A stretch of 64,000 nt of DNA from an uncultured Granulosicoccaceae bacterium (GTDB lineage Bacteria; Pseudomonadota; Gammaproteobacteria; Granulosicoccales; Granulosicoccaceae): positions 16,975 through 80,974 of the forward strand of contig CALKXD010000098.1 in assembly GCA_938003855.1 (NCBI GenBank). Reading direction: 5' to 3'. Made by a program: the position numbers and the translations under genes. Under the pieces are notes generated by a model that saw only the letters and a program-made list of their open reading frames with translations, did not search any database and was not told the DNA's origin. Shown piece by piece: positions 9,461 through 18,139 of this stretch. Positions within the stretch are counted from its first letter, which is position 1. The number at the start of each line of letters is the position of its first letter.

Positions 9461-9775
9461 ATGTGTCAATTGTTCGCAGGCCAGGCACGTTCAAACTACG
9501 AGTCGCAAACTCGCTCGCTCAGACTCAACGGACAAAGCACCAGTATCAGACTGGAAAACACCTTCTGGCGCACCCTTGACGAAATTGCCGACTCAGAAAA
9601 ACTATCAACGCCGCAGTTTATTTCGAAACTCCACTCCGAAGTCATGAGCCTGCACGGCGAAGCTACCAATTTTTCATCACTGCTTCGCTGCACCTGCCTG
9701 GTACACGCTGAAAGAAACAAGCAAACACAGACACCTGACTGGCAGCGTGAAATTGCACAGGCCGAAGCCATCTGA
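9461..9775 (+). CDS. Ribbon-helix-helix domain protein (RHH_4 type)
   Basis: A 104-residue protein. The start MCQLFAGQARSNYESQTRSL, the strand SLRLNGQSTSIRLE, then FWRTLDEIADSEKLSTPQFISKL, and the closing NFSSLLRCTCLVH all match the short proteobacterial RHH_4 family. Family members are thought to bind DNA as dimers, with the strand in the major groove. The gene stands alone between two intergenic regions of over 300 bp. GGGGGA about nine bases upstream serves as the ribosome site. The target is unknown; autoregulation through the AT-rich repeat upstream is possible. Confidence 0.8.
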   Translation: MCQLFAGQARSNYESQTRSLRLNGQSTSIRLENTFWRTLDEIADSEKLSTPQFISKLHSEVMSLHGEATNFSSLLRCTCLVHAERNKQTQTPDWQREIAQAEAI

Positions 9776-10116
9776 GCAAACTGCCGCGCGACAACGGCGC
9801 GGCCGGTGATGTTGAAAGCGTTATATCGACGCTCCGCCACACCTGGTTAACGGCTGATTTACAGTGCGTCGTCCAGCGCATTTCCGGTCACTCACGCCTG
9901 TCCGGGACGTTCTATCATGGCCGTAAAGTACCCCCCCGCCGGCGACCCGGTGTCACGCCGCCAACAATTATCACTGCAATTATTGATAATTATTTCAGTC
10001 AGTTAGACCAGCCGCATCGGCTCCCTGCAAGCTAACTTCCGCTGGTAGTACTCAAATAACACCAGCTGGCGTCACGCAATTCTAGAATGGATGTACATTT
10101 ATACAGGAATGGCCGC
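9776..10116. other. Intergenic region with a long operator-like palindrome
   Basis: This 341-bp gap has no credible gene. The clearest element is AATTATCA-N10-TGATAATT at 9966-9991, about 125 bp before the glyoxalase gene. It is listed separately. A C-run (CCCCCCCGCCGGCGACCC) lies just before it. Confidence 0.3.
9966..9991 (+). promoter_or_regulatory. Inverted repeat AATTATCA-N10-TGATAATT
   Basis: Perfect 8-bp arms around a 10-bp spacer in an AT-rich block upstream of the glyoxalase/GMC genes. The symmetry and spacing suit a dimeric regulator, but I cannot name it. A hairpin role is less likely because the stem is weak. Confidence 0.4.
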
Positions 10117-10512
10117 GTGGCAAAGACTATTCACACCATGATCCGCGTACTGGACGAAAAAAAATCTTGTGATTTTTACACCAGTGCCTTCGACCTGTCG
10201 GTGGCTGATCGCTATGACTTCGAGACCTTCACACTGGTGTACCTCAGTAACACCGACAGTAACTTTGAAGTTGAACTGACAATCAACAAGGATCAAACGA
10301 CCCCCTATGATCTTGGCAACGGTTATGGGCATCTGGCCGTCAGCGTCGATGATCTCGACGCCGAGCATGCCCGCATCGCCAGTCTCGGTTTAAAACCACG
10401 CGACATAGTCGAGTTTCACCGCGAAGGCTCTCTGATGGCGCGCTTCTTTTTCATCCAGGACCCTGACGGGTACCAGATCGAAGTACTACAGAGACACGGC
10501 AGATTTAAGTAA
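10117..10512 (+). CDS. Glyoxalase I (lactoylglutathione lyase)-like VOC protein
   Basis: I take GTG 10117, eight bases after AGGA, giving 131 residues and the family N-terminus AKTIHTMIRVLD; the track start adds ten residues. The four expected metal positions are visible: His in IHTMIRV, Glu in FEVELT, His in YGHLAVSV and Glu in YQIEVLQR. The protein ends with the usual DPDGYQIEVLQRHG. The reaction would be isomerisation of the methylglyoxal-glutathione hemithioacetal to S-lactoylglutathione. It lies 28 bp before the GMC dehydrogenase small-subunit gene and may be cotranscribed with it. Confidence 0.85.
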   Translation: MAKTIHTMIRVLDEKKSCDFYTSAFDLSVADRYDFETFTLVYLSNTDSNFEVELTINKDQTTPYDLGNGYGHLAVSVDDLDAEHARIASLGLKPRDIVEFHREGSLMARFFFIQDPDGYQIEVLQRHGRFK

Positions 10513-10540
10513 CTCACATTCAAACCCCGGAGGAATACTT

Positions 10541-11089
10541 GTGACAGTTAACATCGTTAGCATGCCTGCACCTGCGCTCACGCGTCGGCAATTACTGAAA
10601 CGAAGTCTGGCAGTCAGTGCCGGCCTGGTGGTCGGCAGTGGTTTTCTGGCCGGCAGCAGCGGCGCCTGGGCGGTCGAGGTCAAGGCGCTTACACCGGCCA
10701 CGATGGCCACACTGGTGCAAATGGCTCGTGACATCTATCCGCACGATCGCTTCGAAGACGCGCTCTATGCCGCAGCACTCAAAGGCCATGACGAAAACGC
10801 CGCCAAGGACGATGCACTCAAGGCCATGCTGGAAGACGGAGTCGCCGCCCTGAACAAGTCAGCTGAGGCTGCAGGCAACGACAGCTACCTGGCCACCGGC
10901 TGGGAGATTGACAGGCTCGCCCTGCTCAAGGAAATAGAATCCACTGAATTTTTTCAAACTATTCGGGGCGGCCTTGTCGTCGGTCTGTACAACCAGCCGG
11001 CGGTTTGGGACAAGCTCGGATACGAAGGCTCCTCCTTTGAAAAAGGCGGCTACATTAATCGTGGTTTCAGCGACATCACCTGGCTTTAG
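10541..11089 (+). CDS. Tat-exported small subunit of a GMC dehydrogenase (gluconate 2-dehydrogenase subunit 3-like)
   Basis: A 182-residue protein starting at GTG with GGAGGA eight bases upstream. The signal TRRQLLKRSLAVSAGLVVGS is a twin-arginine leader ending near GAWA. The mature part has LVQMARDIYPHDRFED, a block typical of gluconate 2-dehydrogenase subunit 3 proteins. The small subunit carries the Tat signal and takes the FAD subunit, encoded 27 bp downstream, to the periplasm. The cytochrome c subunit that usually completes this complex is absent here. The sugar or alcohol substrate is not deducible. Confidence 0.82.
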   Translation: MTVNIVSMPAPALTRRQLLKRSLAVSAGLVVGSGFLAGSSGAWAVEVKALTPATMATLVQMARDIYPHDRFEDALYAAALKGHDENAAKDDALKAMLEDGVAALNKSAEAAGNDSYLATGWEIDRLALLKEIESTEFFQTIRGGLVVGLYNQPAVWDKLGYEGSSFEKGGYINRGFSDITWL

Positions 11090-11116
11090 CCCACGACCCA
11101 TCGGAGGAACAAAAGC

Positions 11117-12685
11117 ATGACATCACCTTATAAACTTGACGATGACAGCGTAATTGTCGTGATTGGCACGGGTGCCGGCGGCGGTACGCTGGCCAACGAA
11201 CTGGCACAAAAGGGTATCGATGTGGTCGCCCTGGAAGCAGGTGGCCGCCATCTGCCCGGGGACTACATCAACGACGAATGGGCAAGCTTCGGCCAACTGG
11301 CCTGGACCGACATGCGCACGACATCCGGGTCGTGGCGCGTCGCCAAGGACTTTGGCAACCTGCCCGCATGGATCGTCAAAGCCGTCGGTGGATCTACCAC
11401 GCACTGGGCCGGCGCATCGCTGCGAATACAGGATCACGAGTTCCGCGCTAAATCCACTTACGGTGAGATCGACGGTGCAAGCCTGCTGGACTGGCCAATC
11501 ACCCTGAAAGATCTGGAGCCCTACTACGACAAAGCCGAAGACAAAATGGGGGTTACCCGCACCAATGGCATCCCGGGCCTGCCGGGCAACAACAACTTCA
11601 AGGTGATGAAAGCCGGTGCAGACAAACTCGGCTACAAGAACTGCCACACCGGCAACATGGCCATCAATTCACAACCACGCGATGATCGCGCGTCTTGTCA
11701 GCAACTCGGCTTTTGCTTTCAAGGCTGTAAAATGGGTGCCAAGTGGTCGACCGCTTACACGGAAATTCCACTCGGTGAAGCCACCGGCCATCTCGAAGTG
11801 CGTGAGCATGCCCACGTCCTGAAGATTGAACACGACGATCAAGGCAATGTATCCGGTGTGCTGTATGCCGACAAAGACGGCAATCAGCAGCTACAGAAAG
11901 CACGTGCCGTGTGCGTGGCAGGCAACTCGATTGAAAGCCCGCGTCTACTGCTGAACTCGGCCTCGTCGATGTTTCCCGATGGGCTTGGCAATTCGTCAGG
12001 GCAAGTCGGCAAAAACTACATGCGTCACATGACCGGGTCGGTTTACGCGGTCTTCGACAAACCAGTGAACATGTACCGTGGCACCACGATGGCCGGCATC
12101 ATTACCGACGAGTCGCGCCACGACACCAGCCGCGGTTTTGCCGGTGGCTATGAGATGGAAACACTCGCTCTGGGTGTACCATTCATGGCAGCGTTCCTGA
12201 ATCCGGGGGCCTGGGGCCGCGAATTTACCGCCGCGATGGACATGTACGAAAACATGGCGGGCATGTGGCTGGTCGGCGAAGACATGCCGCAGGAATCAAA
12301 CGCGGTAAGCCTGTCTGACGCCAAAGACCAGCACGGCATGCCGGTGGCGAATGTACACTTTGACGACCACCCCAATGATCTGGCAATGCGCAAGCACGCC
12401 TATCAGCAGGGCGCGGCGGTCTATGATGCGGTCGGCGCAACACAGACCTACCCGACACCGCCCTACCCGTCGACCCACAATCTGGGCACCAACCGCATGA
12501 GCGCAAACGCGGCGGATGGTGTGGTGAACAAATTCGGCCAGTCGCACGACATCAAAAACCTGTTTATCTCGGACGGCAGCCAGTTCACCACCGGCGCTGC
12601 AGAGAACCCGACGCTGACTATTGTCACGCTGGCGATCAGACAGGCAGACTACATCGCGCAACAAATGAACGAAAAAGCGATCTAG
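11117..12685 (+). CDS. GMC-family FAD-dependent dehydrogenase, large subunit
   Basis: A 522-residue GMC oxidoreductase with no signal of its own. The N-terminal dinucleotide motif is VIGTGAGGGTLANELAQKG, followed by VALEAGG. The second GMC signature lies in SIESPRLLLNSAS. The C-terminus has the active-site region THNLGTNRM and the FAD-closing block FISDGSQFTTGAAENPTLT. CGGAGGA lies nine bases before the ATG. It should act in the periplasm with the Tat-bearing small subunit just upstream, oxidising a sugar acid, polyol or alcohol and passing electrons to the respiratory chain. No dedicated cytochrome gene is nearby. Confidence 0.88.
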   Translation: MTSPYKLDDDSVIVVIGTGAGGGTLANELAQKGIDVVALEAGGRHLPGDYINDEWASFGQLAWTDMRTTSGSWRVAKDFGNLPAWIVKAVGGSTTHWAGASLRIQDHEFRAKSTYGEIDGASLLDWPITLKDLEPYYDKAEDKMGVTRTNGIPGLPGNNNFKVMKAGADKLGYKNCHTGNMAINSQPRDDRASCQQLGFCFQGCKMGAKWSTAYTEIPLGEATGHLEVREHAHVLKIEHDDQGNVSGVLYADKDGNQQLQKARAVCVAGNSIESPRLLLNSASSMFPDGLGNSSGQVGKNYMRHMTGSVYAVFDKPVNMYRGTTMAGIITDESRHDTSRGFAGGYEMETLALGVPFMAAFLNPGAWGREFTAAMDMYENMAGMWLVGEDMPQESNAVSLSDAKDQHGMPVANVHFDDHPNDLAMRKHAYQQGAAVYDAVGATQTYPTPPYPSTHNLGTNRMSANAADGVVNKFGQSHDIKNLFISDGSQFTTGAAENPTLTIVTLAIRQADYIAQQMNEKAI

Positions 12686-12983
12686 TTAATCAGAGGCGAT
12701 AAGTGCCGCTGCAAGCCCGTCACGGGCTTGCAGACCGCCACCGTTCCTGAACCCGTCCAGGTACACAACACACAGGCTCATCCTCTCCCGATTTAGAGAG
12801 CACACCACATGCCCGAACCGTGCACCGGACTCATAACCGCCTGCTGGCTGCAATAGCCAGGCAATTAGCCACGCCAGCAAACACTCACCGACCACGGTGA
12901 ACATCAATCCTGTTGTCAGCGGCACTTTGATCTTGATTGCGACTCTGCGACACTAGCGGGTCTATGCATCAGCCGGATCATCA
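12686..12983. terminator. Intergenic region with hairpin after the GMC operon
   Basis: CTGCAAGCCCG-TCA-CGGGCTTGCAG (12709-12733) is a perfect 11-bp stem 24 bases after the GMC stop. It lacks a T-run on the plus strand, so it could be a Rho-assisted terminator or an mRNA-end stabiliser. The rest of this 298-bp gap shows no gene; the minus-strand 79-aa ORF looks like a shadow. The 5-oxoprolinase promoter should lie near its end. Confidence 0.45.
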
Positions 12984-15900
12984 ATGACGTCAGCACAATG
13001 GGATTTCTGGATAGACCGGGGTGGCACTTTCACCGACATTGTCGCGCGCAACCCCGAAGGCGGTATTCAAGCACACAAGCTGCTTTCAGAGAACCACACC
13101 GCCTACCGCGATGCTGCCATTCAGGGAATCCGCGATCTGCTTGGGTTAGCGCCGGACCAGCGCATTCCAGCCGATAAAATCGCCACGGTAAAGATGGGCA
13201 CGACAGTCGCCACCAATGCGCTGCTTGAGCGCAAAGGTGACCGCACCGCACTGGTGACCACACGTGGCTTTCGCGATGCGCTGGCGATCGGTCATCAGGC
13301 GCGTGCCGATATCTTTGCCAAGCAAATCATCAAGCCGGAACTGCTCTACGAGCAGGTGCTCGAAATTGACGAGCGTGTACGCAGCGATGGCACCGTTGAG
13401 AAGGCACCGGATACGGACCATCTGAAAACCACACTGCAGGGGCTTTACGACTCGGGTATTCGCGGCATTGCCATTGTCTGCATGCACGCCTATGCCTATC
13501 CACAACACGAATTACTGATCGAGCAAGTAGCACGTGACACCGGCTTCACGCAGGTGTCAGTCAGCCACAAGGTTTCTCCGCTGATGCGTTTTATAGGTCG
13601 CGGTGACACCACCGTGGTTGACGCCTATCTGTCACCGATTCTGCAGCGTTACGTCGATCAGGTGGCCTGCGAACTCGAGGTCGATGACAGCAACAGCACT
13701 ACCCGTTTGATGTTTATGATGTCATCCGGCGGCTTGACCGAAGCGGCCCTGTTTAAGGGCAAGGACGCCGTGCTGTCCGGCCCTGCCGGTGGCGTGGTCG
13801 GCGCCGTTGAAGTCAGCCGCATGGCAGGCTTTGAGCGCATTATCGGTTTTGATATGGGTGGCACCTCGACCGATGTCTCCCACTACAGCGGCGAACTCGA
13901 ACGCACCTTCGATACCGTCGTTGCCGGCGTGCGGGTGCAGGCACCAATGATGCAGATCCACACCGTCGCCGCCGGTGGCGGTTCGATTCTGCACTTCGAC
14001 GGCAGTCGCTATCGTGTTGGTCCGGACTCCGCAGGGGCACAACCCGGTCCCGCCTGCTATCGACACAATGGCCCGCTGACGGTGACCGATGCCAACGTGA
14101 TGGTGGGCAAGCTGAATCGGGATTATTTCCCGGCGATCTTCGGCCCGGATCAAAACCAGCCACTTGATTCTGACACCGTCGAGCAGCGATTTCAGCAACT
14201 GGCCAGTGACATTGGCGACGGACGCAGCGCCGAGGAAGTAGCCAGTGGCTATCTGGCTATCGCTGTTGAAAACATGGCCAATGCGATTAAAAAGATCTCG
14301 GTGCAGCGCGGCTATGACATCACCCGCTATGCATTAACCTGCTTTGGTGGTGCCGGAGGCCAGCACGCCTGTCTGGTGGCTGATGCACTGGGGATGACAC
14401 GTGTACTGATTCATCCGCACTCGGGAATATTATCAGCCTATGGCATGGGGATGGCCAACGTCCGGGCCAACCGCTCACAGGCCGTCATCAAACCACTGAC
14501 CGGGCAGTTGCCTGCCAATCTGCAGCCGCTGTTGACCGGATTATGCAATGACGTCATTGCTGAACTTGACTCACAGGGCATTGACGAAAGTGACGTCACG
14601 GTGATTCAGCGATACCACCTGCGCTACGATGGCACTGACACCACTATTCCGATTGATGCAGCACCTCATGAAAAGATGACAGCACGCTTTGAGGCAGCAC
14701 ATAAAGCGCAATTCGGTTTTATCTTTGAAGACAAAGCAATCGTGGTTGAATCGGTGGAAATTGAAGGCATCGGCGGTGCCGCGCAAATCGAAGAACACAA
14801 AGTAGCCGGCAGTAACCATCAGCGCCCTGCAGACGACACCACCCGCATCTTCACTGACGGGCAATGGCAGACCGCAGCGGTCCATACAAAACGCGATGCA
14901 TTAACCGCCGGCCTGACCATCGATGGTCCGGCCCTGATCGTCGAACCACACCAGACCATTGTTATAGAACCGGGCTGGCAGGCAGAAGTTAACACCTACA
15001 ATCATATTGTGTTAACCCGCACCATTGCCCTGGAAAGACAAAAGGTAATCGGCACTGATGCAGACCCGGTCATGCTGGAGGTGTTTAACAATCTGTTTAT
15101 GTCTATCGCAGAGCAGATGGGCGTGACGCTGCAAAACACCGCCTACTCGGTCAATATTAAAGAGCGGGTTGATTTTTCCTGTGCGGTATTCGATCAGCAC
15201 GGCAACCTGGTAGCAAACGCACCGCATATGCCGGTGCATCTGGGCTCGATGGACAAATCGGTTGAAACCGTTATAGCGCAGAACAAAGGGCGCATCCGGC
15301 CCGGCGATGTGTTTGCCCTGAATGCGCCGTACAATGGTGGCACGCATTTGCCTGACATCACCGTCGTAACACCGGTGTTTGACAGCGACGACAGCAGCAT
15401 ATTGTTCTATGTCGCCTCTCGCGGCCACCACGCTGACGTTGGCGGTACCGCGCCCGGTTCGATGACACCACTGGCCACCAGCGTCGATGAGGAAGGTGTG
15501 TTGTTCGACAATGTACTGCTGGTCGACCAGGGCGAGTTCTGCGAGGCGGCCATTACCAGTGTGCTCACCGATCACCCCTACCCGGTACGCAACATCACGC
15601 AGAATATTGCCGACATACAGGCGAGTATTGCCGCTAACGAAAAAGGCGTGCACGAGTTACAGCGCGCTGTATTGCAATTCGGGCTGGATGTTGTACAGGC
15701 CTATATGCAGCACGTACAGGACAACGCCGAGGAAAGTGTGCGTCGCGCAATTGCGGTGTTGCACGACTCGCAAGCCACCTGCGTGACTGACCAGGGCGCT
15801 ACTATAAAAATCAAAATCAGCGTGGATCACGACAACCGCGAAGCGACGGTCGACTTTACCGGCACCTCCGCGCAACAGGCGACCAACTTCAATGCACCCG

Positions 15901-16610
15901 CGCCCGTTACTCAGGCTGCCGTGCTGTACAGCTTCCGACTGCTGGTCGACAGCGATATCCCGATGAACGCCGGTTGCCTGAAGCCAATCAATATCGTGGT
16001 ACCCGACGACTGCATGCTCAGCCCGGTCTATCCCGCTGCGGTGGTGGCGGGTAATGTCGAAACCAGTCAACACATCACCAACACGTTACTGACTGCACTC
16101 GGCAGTATGGCCAACACACAGGGCACCATGAACAACCTGACCTTCGGCAATGACCAATACCAGTACTACGAGACTATCTGTTCAGGGTCTCCCGCCGGGC
16201 CGGGGTTCAACGGCACCGATGCCACTCAGGTTCACATGACCAACTCGCGGCTGACCGACCCTGAGGTTCTGGAATTCCGCTTTCCCGTGCTGCTGGAAGA
16301 CTTCCACATCAACCGTGGCGCTGACGGCAAAGGCTCGGGCGGCAGGGGCAAGTGGCAAGGCGGCAACGGCACCATCAGAACCCTGCGTTTTCTGGAGCCG
16401 ATGGACTGCGCAATATTATCTTCGCATCGCACTGTGGCACCCGCCGGACTCGCCGGTGGCGAGGCCGGACAGACCGGATCAACCCATGTGCGTCGCAATG
16501 ACGGATCGCTGGAAGAACTTGCCGGCTGCGCGCAAACAACCCTGAGTGCCGGTGAGGCGGTCATTGTGCAGACCCCGACCCCGGGCGGCTACGGAGCACC
16601 GGAGTCCTGA
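12984..16610 (+). CDS. oplAH: 5-oxoprolinase (ATP-hydrolysing), fused HyuA-HyuB type
   Basis: A 1208-residue single-chain enzyme. The N-terminal half is hydantoinase A/oxoprolinase: [11 protein letters not shown] at the start and the ATP-binding [16 protein letters not shown]. From about residue 698 ([16 protein letters not shown]) it is hydantoinase B, with [12 protein letters not shown] and [11 protein letters not shown]. Length and order match OPLAH-type 5-oxoprolinases, which open 5-oxo-L-proline to L-glutamate with ATP. Hydantoinase or acetophenone-carboxylase-like activity is possible in this superfamily, but the full fusion favours 5-oxoprolinase. It probably acts in the cytoplasm to recycle pyroglutamate. 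Confidence 0.88.
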   Translation: MTSAQWDFWIDRGGTFTDIVARNPEGGIQAHKLLSENHTAYRDAAIQGIRDLLGLAPDQRIPADKIATVKMGTTVATNALLERKGDRTALVTTRGFRDALAIGHQARADIFAKQIIKPELLYEQVLEIDERVRSDGTVEKAPDTDHLKTTLQGLYDSGIRGIAIVCMHAYAYPQHELLIEQVARDTGFTQVSVSHKVSPLMRFIGRGDTTVVDAYLSPILQRYVDQVACELEVDDSNSTTRLMFMMSSGGLTEAALFKGKDAVLSGPAGGVVGAVEVSRMAGFERIIGFDMGGTSTDVSHYSGELERTFDTVVAGVRVQAPMMQIHTVAAGGGSILHFDGSRYRVGPDSAGAQPGPACYRHNGPLTVTDANVMVGKLNRDYFPAIFGPDQNQPLDSDTVEQRFQQLASDIGDGRSAEEVASGYLAIAVENMANAIKKISVQRGYDITRYALTCFGGAGGQHACLVADALGMTRVLIHPHSGILSAYGMGMANVRANRSQAVIKPLTGQLPANLQPLLTGLCNDVIAELDSQGIDESDVTVIQRYHLRYDGTDTTIPIDAAPHEKMTARFEAAHKAQFGFIFEDKAIVVESVEIEGIGGAAQIEEHKVAGSNHQRPADDTTRIFTDGQWQTAAVHTKRDALTAGLTIDGPALIVEPHQTIVIEPGWQAEVNTYNHIVLTRTIALERQKVIGTDADPVMLEVFNNLFMSIAEQMGVTLQNTAYSVNIKERVDFSCAVFDQHGNLVANAPHMPVHLGSMDKSVETVIAQNKGRIRPGDVFALNAPYNGGTHLPDITVVTPVFDSDDSSILFYVASRGHHADVGGTAPGSMTPLATSVDEEGVLFDNVLLVDQGEFCEAAITSVLTDHPYPVRNITQNIADIQASIAANEKGVHELQRAVLQFGLDVVQAYMQHVQDNAEESVRRAIAVLHDSQATCVTDQGATIKIKISVDHDNREATVDFTGTSAQQATNFNAPAPVTQAAVLYSFRLLVDSDIPMNAGCLKPINIVVPDDCMLSPVYPAAVVAGNVETSQHITNTLLTALGSMANTQGTMNNLTFGNDQYQYYETICSGSPAGPGFNGTDATQVHMTNSRLTDPEVLEFRFPVLLEDFHINRGADGKGSGGRGKWQGGNGTIRTLRFLEPMDCAILSSHRTVAPAGLAGGEAGQTGSTHVRRNDGSLEELAGCAQTTLSAGEAVIVQTPTPGGYGAPES

Positions 16611-16702
16611 ATACACAAGCAATTACACCGAACACCGCGACTGACGCATCTGGCGGCGGGCTGACCGGCACAGGTTGCGGGAAGCAGTTTACTGTCATTC
16701 TG

Positions 16703-17404
16703 GTGCGCCCCAAGTACCCGCGCAACATCGGTATGGTGGCGCGTGCGATGAGCAACTTCGGGCAGGAGCGGCTGGTGTTGCTCGACCCCAAATGCGAGCT
16801 CGACGTCGACGCCCGACAAGGCGCGGCACAGGGACAACAACCCCTCACCGAATGCGTGACTTATCGATCGTGGGAAGACTACGCCGAGCACGAACCGGAC
16901 GGCACGCGCATCGCCTTCAGTCGCCGCGAAGGCCGTCGCCGACCGTCGCAACCGTTTGCCGAAGTGCTGCAATGGTCGGCACTTGCCGATGACCGGCCGG
17001 TATCGCTGATATTCGGCACTGAGGATCATGGCCTGTCGCGGGACGATCTGCTGTGGGCACATCGTACCGCAACGCTCGATATTCCGGGTCCGCTAAAGAG
17101 CCTGAATCTATCGCACGCCGTATTGCTTGCGCTGTCGCAGCTGCCCCGTGATCTGCCGCCTGCTGAAGTTCAAACGGATATTCAGTTGCCGGATGAGCTG
17201 CTGCGCGACTGGCTGGAATCACTGAATTTCGATCTATCAACGAAGAACTGGAATGCCTACTACTCACTGCGCCAGATGATCATGAAAGCCAGCCCCACGG
17301 ATCGGGAAATGGCGTTGCTGAGCTCAGTGCTGCACCAGACGCTTCGAGCCATCAATACCAATGGCTGCAGCGACAACTCTGCGGGCGACACCCCGAATAG
17401 CTAG
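16703..17404 (+). CDS. SpoU/TrmH-superfamily RNA methyltransferase (TrmJ-like)
   Basis: The GTG start gives 233 residues beginning at RPKYPRNIGMVARAMSNFG, the first SPOUT motif. Other motifs are ALVSLIFGTEDHGLS-like (VSLIFGTEDHGLSRDD) and LNLSHAVLLALSQL, which form the SAM knot. The frame stays open upstream and encodes KQFTVILV, the expected first beta strand, but contains no ATG, GTG or TTG before the 5-oxoprolinase stop. The true start is therefore probably a rarer codon (CTG or ATT between 16607 and 16661). TrmJ methylates the 2'-OH of residue 32 in tRNA. The stop codon abuts a dispersed repeat. Confidence 0.8.
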   Translation: MRPKYPRNIGMVARAMSNFGQERLVLLDPKCELDVDARQGAAQGQQPLTECVTYRSWEDYAEHEPDGTRIAFSRREGRRRPSQPFAEVLQWSALADDRPVSLIFGTEDHGLSRDDLLWAHRTATLDIPGPLKSLNLSHAVLLALSQLPRDLPPAEVQTDIQLPDELLRDWLESLNFDLSTKNWNAYYSLRQMIMKASPTDREMALLSSVLHQTLRAINTNGCSDNSAGDTPNS

Positions 17405-17405
17405 T

Positions 17406-17465
17406 GCCCATCCACAAACAAGCGCTACTGCGTACCACTCAGGCACGCAATCTTTTGCCGGCCAC
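17406..17465 (+). repeat. Single copy of a 60-bp dispersed repeat
   Basis: GCCCATCCACAAACAAGCGC through TTGCCGGCCAC matches the reverse complement of 19741-19800 at 53 of 60 positions by my hand alignment, without gaps. It begins one base after the TAG stop of the methyltransferase gene, just as the other copy begins one base after the hpaB stop. No inverted partner lies beside it. See the paired copy at 19647-19800. Confidence 0.75.
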
Positions 17466-17594
17466 CGCTGCCAACCGGCAGACCACCCGCCCCATCGCGC
17501 GCGCTGCAGCGACGCGGCCACCACACTTCACACATTGCAGCCGCCGACCTTTACTTGCCGCTAAATTAACTTGCATGCCTGTCGCTGTTGGTAT

Positions 17595-17610
17595 TTAATT
17601 AATACATTAA
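17595..17610 (+). promoter_or_regulatory. AT-rich palindrome upstream of hpaR (TTAAT-N6-ATTAA)
   Basis: This inverted repeat lies about 20 bp before the hpaR start and includes TTAATTAA. MarR-family repressors usually bind short AT-rich palindromes over their own promoters, so autoregulation and control of hpaB is the natural guess. Confidence 0.4.
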
Positions 17611-17629
17611 CTATTTCACGTTGAATGAA

Positions 17630-18082
17630 ATGCAGAACTTCGACCAGTCATTTCCCATGCTGCTGAACCGCGCGCTCGACGCCGTTATGCCCACCTACAG
17701 GGAGCTGTTCACGCGCTACAACCTGACCGAGCAGCAGTGGCGGGTATTGCGAGTGATCTGGACCAGCAAAAATGTCACATCAGCCAATCTCTCAGAACGG
17801 ACTCTGCTGTCGCCTCCCAGCCTGGTCAGCATCATCGACCGCTTAGAGAAAAAGAACCTGGTATCGCGGGTCAGATCGGTCGATGACCGGCGTCGCATCT
17901 ACGTGGTGGCCACCGCAGAGGGGCGAATCCTGCAGGCCGAAGTCACCCCCCAGGTGCTGGCAATTCAAACACGCATCCGCAATTGCGTGAGTGACAAAGA
18001 ATGGCTGGCAATGGAAAAGACATTGCAAAAAATCACAGAGGGCATGCAATCACCGGAGCAGTCACTCGCCGCAAAAGCGTGA
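17630..18082 (+). CDS. hpaR: MarR-family regulator of aromatic catabolism (HpaR-like)
   Basis: I choose ATG 17630 over the upstream TTG, giving 150 residues that begin like HpaR. The winged helix is clear: LTEQQWRVLRVIWTSKNVTS, then LSERTLLSPPSLVSIIDRLEKKNLVSR, and the wing DDRRRIYVV. HpaR represses homoprotocatechuate or 4-hydroxyphenylacetate genes and is released by aromatic acids. It lies 57 bp upstream of hpaB in the same direction, with a reductase gene further on, so control of that hydroxylase is the obvious role. The rest of the meta-cleavage pathway (hpaEDFHI) is not in the window. Confidence 0.85.
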   Translation: MQNFDQSFPMLLNRALDAVMPTYRELFTRYNLTEQQWRVLRVIWTSKNVTSANLSERTLLSPPSLVSIIDRLEKKNLVSRVRSVDDRRRIYVVATAEGRILQAEVTPQVLAIQTRIRNCVSDKEWLAMEKTLQKITEGMQSPEQSLAAKA

Positions 18083-18139
18083 GTACTGTTGTGGCGGGTA
18101 CAGCCCCTCTATTTATCGCACAACCTAAGGTATACGATC

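Noticed and set aside
12686-12925. 79-aa minus-strand ORF between GMC and 5-oxoprolinase genes
   Set aside because: It spans the hairpin after the GMC gene and has no family features. It is treated as intergenic.
15012-15653. 213-aa minus-strand ORF inside 5-oxoprolinase
   Set aside because: Shadow of the hydantoinase B domain, with no motif of its own.
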